From: JAEUQQ01 sp963697285 | GTDB lineage: Bacteria; Acidobacteriota; Vicinamibacteria; Vicinamibacterales; JAFNAJ01 | Assembly: GCA_963697285.1 (NCBI GenBank) | Contig: CAVONI010000001.1 | Location: forward strand, 372,001-436,000 | Length of the DNA: 64,000 nt | Reading direction: 5' to 3' | In this document: in pieces, positions 58,701 through 64,000 of the stretch | Layout: the number at the start of each line of letters is the position of its first letter | Numbering within the stretch: position 1 is the stretch's first letter | Made by a program: the position numbers and the translations under genes | The notes under the pieces: model-generated | Told to the model about the DNA's origin: nothing | Databases searched by the model: none | Seen by the model: only the letters and a program-made list of their open reading frames with translations

Positions 58701-61700
58701 ATCACCGTCAGTCTCGACGCGCAGCCAGCCAGCGGCTGTCGCGGCACCTGCCAGACGGCAACGGATCAGAACGGTCGCTTCGCGTTCGAGAACCTCGCCG
58801 CCAAGCGGTTCACCGTGACCGCGATCGTCCCGAACTCGAACCTGAAGGGCTCGGCGTCCGACGAGATCACCCCGGGTGACACGCGCGACGTGACGGTCGT
58901 CATCGAGCCGGCGGCGAGCCTCACCGGCCTCGTCACGCGCCAGGGCGGGACGCCGGCGCCACAGATCCTCGTGGAGTTGAACGGCAATGGCCGCCGACTT
59001 TTCATCGAGACCGGTGCCGACGGACGATTCACGTTCCCGGCGCTGCCGGTCGCTGGCAGCCGCACCTACGCGCTCACCTTCACGGATCCGATCGGGCCCG
59101 GCATTGCCCGTCGGACGATCGAACTCGTCGGCGACACCGAGATCGACGTGACGGTGCTCGACGAGGCCGCGCCGGCCGTGGGCCTGACGTCGCCGACCAA
59201 CGGCGCCGTCGGCGCATCGCGCACCTCGCCAATCACCATCGAGTTCACCGAAGCGATCGACCTCGCGACGATCACGGCCGACAACGTGCAGGTGATCGAT
59301 CCGGGGGGCAGCGCGGTCGCTGCGACCCGCTCGCCGTCGAACGGCAATCGCACCATCACCGTGACGCCGCTGTCGTTGCCGCTCGTCGATCAATCGCGGT
59401 TCACGATTCGCGTGGCGAACGTCAAGGACGTGATCGGGAAGGTCATGGCGGCGCCCTACGTCGGCACCTTCACGACCGAAGACATCTCGGCGCCGCTGAT
59501 CAGCGAGATCACCCCCGGACCGGGCACGAGCGGTGCGGCACTGTCGGCCCCGGTACGCGTGAAATACAACGAGCCGATCGACCCCGGACGTTTCGCGGGC
59601 GCGCCAGTCACCATGACGGCGGCCGGTTCGCCTGTCGCTGGACGCACTGACGTCATCCTCGGCAACACGGTGGTCGTGTTCACGCCCAACCTGCCGCTCG
59701 TCGAGGACACCGTCTACCAGGTCAGCGTGCAGGCCGCAACCGATCCGGCGGGCAACACACAGCCGCAGCCGACGACCTACAGCTTCTCGACGACCGACCG
59801 CACGCCGCCGGTGATCACGTCGCTCCTGCCGGCGGGTGACGCGACCGTGATCGAGAACACGATCACCAGCGTCACCGCTGCCGCGGGAAGCGCCGATGTC
59901 GCGGTCGTGGACTTCTTCATCAACGATCAGCCCGCGTTCGCCGCGCGGGCCGTGCCGTTCACGCTCAGCTTCAAGGCGTTGCCCGCGTACGGCCAGCCCG
60001 GCAGCCAGATCAAGATCACGGCGGCCGCCACCGACACGTCGGGCAACCGCGGTCCGTTCGCGACCGCATTCGTCGGCGTGAAGCCCGACCAGGTCCCGAC
60101 GGTGTCGATCACCGCGCCCGCAGCCAACGCGACGTTCCGCAACGGCGATGTCGTCAGCGTCTCGGTGCAGGGCACAGACGACGTGGGCATCTCGCAGGTG
60201 GCGTACCGCGCCGCAACCGGCGATCCGCGGCATGCCGCGACGCGCACCATCACACCTGCGGCCGGCACTCGCACGGAGACGTTCTCGTTCGAGGTGCCCG
60301 CCAACGCCGCACCGGGCGCGCCGCTGCGCATCGACGCGACGGTCGTCGACACGAAGGGACAGGTCGTCGAGGCGTCGCCGGTCACGGTCGCCGTGCTGGA
60401 TGGCGTCGGGCCGACGGTGTCGATCACCGGCGTCAGTTCCGGCCTGCGCGTGCGGCCCGGCAGCACCGTCTCGGTGGTGGTCGTCGCCGAGGACGCGGGG
60501 CTCGTCTCGCGCATCGACTTCAGCGTCGGCGGTGTCACGGTCAAGAGCGAGCGCCGCGACCTCGTCCCGCCCCAGGCGTCGGCCGCAACGACGTTCTCGT
60601 TCGTCGTGCCGCCCACCGCCGCACCGACCGACCGCGCGTTCCTCAACGCCACGGCGTATGACGTCGCGGGCAACCAGGCCGCCGCGGCGCAAGTCGTCCT
60701 GCCGGTCAGCGACGCGGTGCCGCCGCAGATCACGTCGTTCACGACGGGCAACGGGCGCCTCGACATGGTGCCCGGCCAGCCCGCGTCGCTGACGGTGACG
60801 GCCAGCGACGAGATCGGCGTTGCCCGCGTGGTGGTCAGTGGCACAGGTGCCTTCACGTTCAACGACAGCAAGTCGACCACGCCGCTCGGCGAGGTGTCGA
60901 CGACGTTCACCTTCACCGTCCCGGCGACGATCGTGGCCGGGCAGACCGCCACGTTCACGGCACGTGCGATCGACATCTCGGGCAACCAGAGCGTTCCGGC
61001 CACCATCACCCTGACGGCACGCCTCGTGGGTGACGTGACGCTGCCCTCGTCTGAGATCGTGATTGCGGGAGAGTCGACGGACGTGACCCTGGAACTGGCG
61101 GCGCCCGCCGGGGCGGGGGGACAGGTCGTCGATCTCGCGAGCACCGACGCCAACATCGCCAGCGTGCCGGCGTTCGTCGTCGTGCCGCAGGGCCAGGCCT
61201 CGACCACCTTCGCGCTCGCAGGCGTGTCGGGCGGAAGTGCGACCATCCGCGCGTCGATCGACAGCATCGAGCGAGCGTCCATGGTGGCGACCGTCCGCGG
61301 CGGCGTCGTGCGCGGGCGCGTCGTGAGTCCTTCGTTCCAGCCGGTGTCTGGCGCCGACGTGACCATCACGGGCGGCAACCAGCCGAGGGTGACGCAGACC
61401 GATGTCAACGGCGAGTTCTTCGTCGAGGGCGTGCCGGGGCCGTCGGTCCAGGTGCGTGCATTCGACCCGGTGTCGCGCCTCGTCGGGTATGCGTCGGCAT
61501 CGATGAACCGGGCAAACGGTCACGTCCACTTCGCCGACATCGTCCTGGTCAACGCCGGCGCGTTCAGCGGCACCGTCGTGACGGCACAGGGCCAGGCCGT
61601 GGGGGCTGGCGTGCAGGTGGATCTCTTCACCAGCAATGCGGGCAGCCGCGGGACGCTGCAGGCGAGCACGTTCACGGCTGCTGACGGGACGTTTGCGTTC

Positions 61701-64000
61701 CAGCTCGTGTCGGTGGGCAGCTACTGGATCGAGGCGGGTGACACCGACGGCAATCGCGGCCGCACGGTCGCGTCGATTCCCGCATCGGGCGATGACGTGC
61801 CGGTGACCGTGACGTTCCTCGGCCGCGCGACCGTCAGCGGCGTGGTGAGCAGTGCCGCCGGCCAACCCGTGAACGGCGCCCAGGTCACGCTGCGGGCATC
61901 GTCGATCTTCGGCGCAGCGCCGGCGCGCTCGGTGACCACGATCGCGGGTGGCGCATTCAGCTTCGACCGCGTGTTCGTCGGTGCGTTCACGGTGGAGGCC
62001 GTCGATCCCGTCACGCAGACGTCGGGCCAGGCCACTGGGAACGTTGCGACGGATGGGGTCGGCGTGTCTGCACCCATTCAGCTGTCGTCGTTTGGCACCA
62101 TCACCGGCACCGTCTACCGCTACGGCGGGACCGAACCCGTGGGCGCCGGGGTGTCGGTCACGCTGTCGTTCCCGTCGCGGACGACGCAGACCGACGCACA
62201 GGGGCGCTTCACCTTCACGTTCGTGCCGCTGGGAACCTATTCACTCACGGCACGCGAAGCGACGACGCGTGGCCAGGGCACGGCGATGGCGACGCTGTCG
62301 CAGAATCTGCAGACCGTTGACCAGGCGATCACATTCGTCGGCCAGGCCACAGTCATCGTCACGGTCACCAACGCCAACGGCGTGCCAATCGAGGGCGCAT
62401 CGGCGACCGCGCGATCGATCAACGAGTTCTCCCAGTCGGAAGACGAACTCACCGGCACGACCGACGTCAGTGGCCGGGCGGTGATCGAGCGGTTACGCGT
62501 GTCGCGCAACCTGATCGTGTTCGCGTCGGCCAATGGACTCAGCGGCCAGTCGGCGGCGCTGGCGGGCCTGCTGCCCGGCGAGACGCGCAACGTGACGGTC
62601 GCCCTGCAGCCCACGGCGACCATCACGGGCACGATCTACCGTCCAAACGGGCAGACGCCGGCGAGCGACGGCACGGTGACCCTGAATCCCGGGTCGTTCA
62701 ACGCGCAGCACATCACGATCACGTCTCAGGACAACGGCGTGTTCAGGTTCGAGGGCCTGCCGCTGTCGTCGTACAGCTTGCGCTACACCGACGCGAACGG
62801 GCGCATCAGGGCCGTCGCGTTCAACGTGCAACTCTCGCAGAACAACGAGGTCGTCACCCGCGACATGACGATGATCGGGCTCGGCACGGTCACTGGTCGC
62901 GTGTCGAACCCCGACAACTCGTCGGCCGCAGGATTGTCGGTCACGGTGTCGAGCAACGCGCCCAACCTCGGTGGGTCGTGGTCGGCAACGACGAACGCGT
63001 CGGGCGTCTACACCGTGGGCAACGTGCCAGTCGGCGCCATCGTGGCGACCACGGGCAACCCCGCCCTCAACCTGCTGGGCGAAGCGACGGGGACGCTGTC
63101 GACGGACGGCCAGTCGCTGACACTCGACATCGTGCTGCAGACGAGCGCGGTGAACCTGCCGCTGTCGACGCCGCTGCGTGACGCCTTCGGCACCAACTAC
63201 TTCGTGCAGCGCGATGGCGGCTTCACGGGCCCTGCAGGTCTCGCCACGAGCCTGCCCAGGCTGTCGATCGTCGTGAACGGCGCCGAGACGGCGTTCACCG
63301 GTACGACCATCGGCCAGTACGAGGATGCCCGGCGCGAGATCGCGGTCCGCCAGGACAACGTGGCGGGTGCGAACGTCACGCGCAAGGTGTACGTGCCGGC
63401 AGCCGGCTACTTCGCGCGTGTGATCGACGTCGTCAGCAACCCGACGGTCGATCCGATCACGCTCGACCTGAAGCTGACCGCGAACCCGCGCGGCGCATCG
63501 AGCGCCCTCCAGACGCCGTTCACGTCGTCGGGCGACAGCGCCGTGGACGTCGGCGACGCCTGGATCGTGGCAGACGACAGCAACGCCGAGGATCCGCAGC
63601 ACACGCCGTCGCAGTCGAACAACCCGCCCGTGGCGTTCGTGTCGGGCGGCCAGGGCGCGCGCGACGTGATGGACGCCGTGACGTGGGTGTCGAACACGAG
63701 CGGCACGACCTACACGCGCACCTTCCAGTCGGTGACGATCCCTGCCGGCGGACGCGTGGCCGTGATGCACTTCGTCGTGCCGCATTACAACCGGCCTGGT
63801 GCGCTGGCGTCAGCCGAACGGCTCGCGCAACTGCCGCCAGAGACGCCTCGCGGCGCTGACGTCGTCGGAGGCCGCCGATGTCGTCAACTTCCAGATCCCC
63901 GCCGACTTGGCGAGTGCCGTCGCGGCGTTGCCGGCGATCACCGGCCGCGTGACGGGCACCGCGTTTGAAGGCGACGCGACGACGGTGGTGCCGAGCGCGA
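52707..64000 (+). CDS. Giant exported carboxypeptidase-regulatory-like repeat protein, type C copy 2 (C2), 3' end outside window
   Basis: GTG 52707 overlaps the A2 stop (GTGA) and has GGAGG about 8 nt upstream, so the two are translationally coupled. At least 3764 residues are present. The signal peptide (SPRLGRFLVLALLTGAATAHA) leads into APRFLAKEDIRLYGIGL, the same N-terminal region as in C1, with the GPDGKLGTADD turn. Then come about thirteen carboxypeptidase-regulatory-like sandwiches (55535-59165), two SbsA-type Ig domains (59170-59800), Ig-like domains (59810-61300), more regulatory-like domains to 63157 and the unrecognised 250-residue domain. One surplus base near 63843 shifts the frame (the original frame stops at 63968); the shifted frame is open to the window end and continues the homology to C1 (LTSSEAADVVNF). 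By comparison with C1, about 1350 residues should follow outside the window. Confidence 0.82.
63157..63930 (+). other. Unrecognised 250-residue domain, copy 3 (in C2)
   Basis: Runs from LPLSTPLRDAFGTNYFVQ through VTRKVYVPAAGYFARVIDV to the closing ERLAALTSSEAADVVNF, the last part being read after the frameshift. Closest to copy 1 at 33313-34080. Confidence 0.6.

Noticed and set aside
58524..61865. 1113-codon open frame on the minus strand opposite C2
   Set aside because: Biased composition without recognisable motifs, antisense to Ig-like and regulatory-like domains that match C1.

Overview
The window is GC-rich bacterial DNA with dense, mostly intact genes. No rRNA, tRNA, insertion sequence, integrase or CRISPR array was seen, and no stretch longer than about 285 bases lacks a gene. 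A PEP-CTERM protein, a membrane-anchored MutS-like ATPase, a nucleotide-exchanger-type transporter and giant PKD/Ig/carboxypeptidase-regulatory-like proteins together suggest a Gram-negative soil or freshwater bacterium. An acidobacterium of the Vicinamibacteria/Luteitalea kind is my best guess from gene content; there is no phylogenetic marker in the window to prove it.

Bases 1-8300 are ordinary chromosome: the 3' end of a phosphate acetyltransferase gene, a DJ-1/PfpI-family gene flanked by two copies of a palindromic repeat, a small secreted protein with an internal duplication, a class V aminotransferase divergent from a TLC-type nucleotide transporter, an aldo/keto reductase abutting a membrane-bound MutS-like ATPase, and a short PEP-CTERM protein behind a sigma-54-like promoter. 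Three genes here have a -10-like hexamer 6-9 nt from the start codon and no Shine-Dalgarno sequence, so they may be leaderless or nearly so.

Bases 8534-64000 hold the remarkable part: two copies of a pair of giant exported proteins. Type A (4452 and about 4600 residues) starts with 7-8 PKD domains, continues through Ig-like, ZU5-like and SbsA-type Ig domains and a propeller-like stretch with an EF-hand loop, and then has a conserved domain of unknown function. Type C (about 5107 residues, and more than 3760 in the copy cut by the window end) has a conserved N-terminal region, about thirty carboxypeptidase-regulatory-like beta-sandwiches, and an unrecognised 250-residue domain present at least three times. 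Copy 1 is A1 - parvulin foldase - C1 - secreted thioredoxin-like protein, spaced 2-25 bp, so probably one operon. Copy 2 is A2 - C2 with a 4-base overlap and no accessory gene. The inferred picture is a duplicated surface or secreted fibre system that carries its own foldase and thiol-disulfide factor; its substrate or target cannot be read from the sequence.

Three of the four giant genes are interrupted. C1 has two single-base frameshifts (about 32336 and 37281), C2 has one (about 63843), and A2 has a 68-bp partial duplication inside a nearly identical 276-bp PKD repeat array. The downstream frames stay perfectly homologous and open for kilobases, so these are either very recent or consensus/assembly errors.
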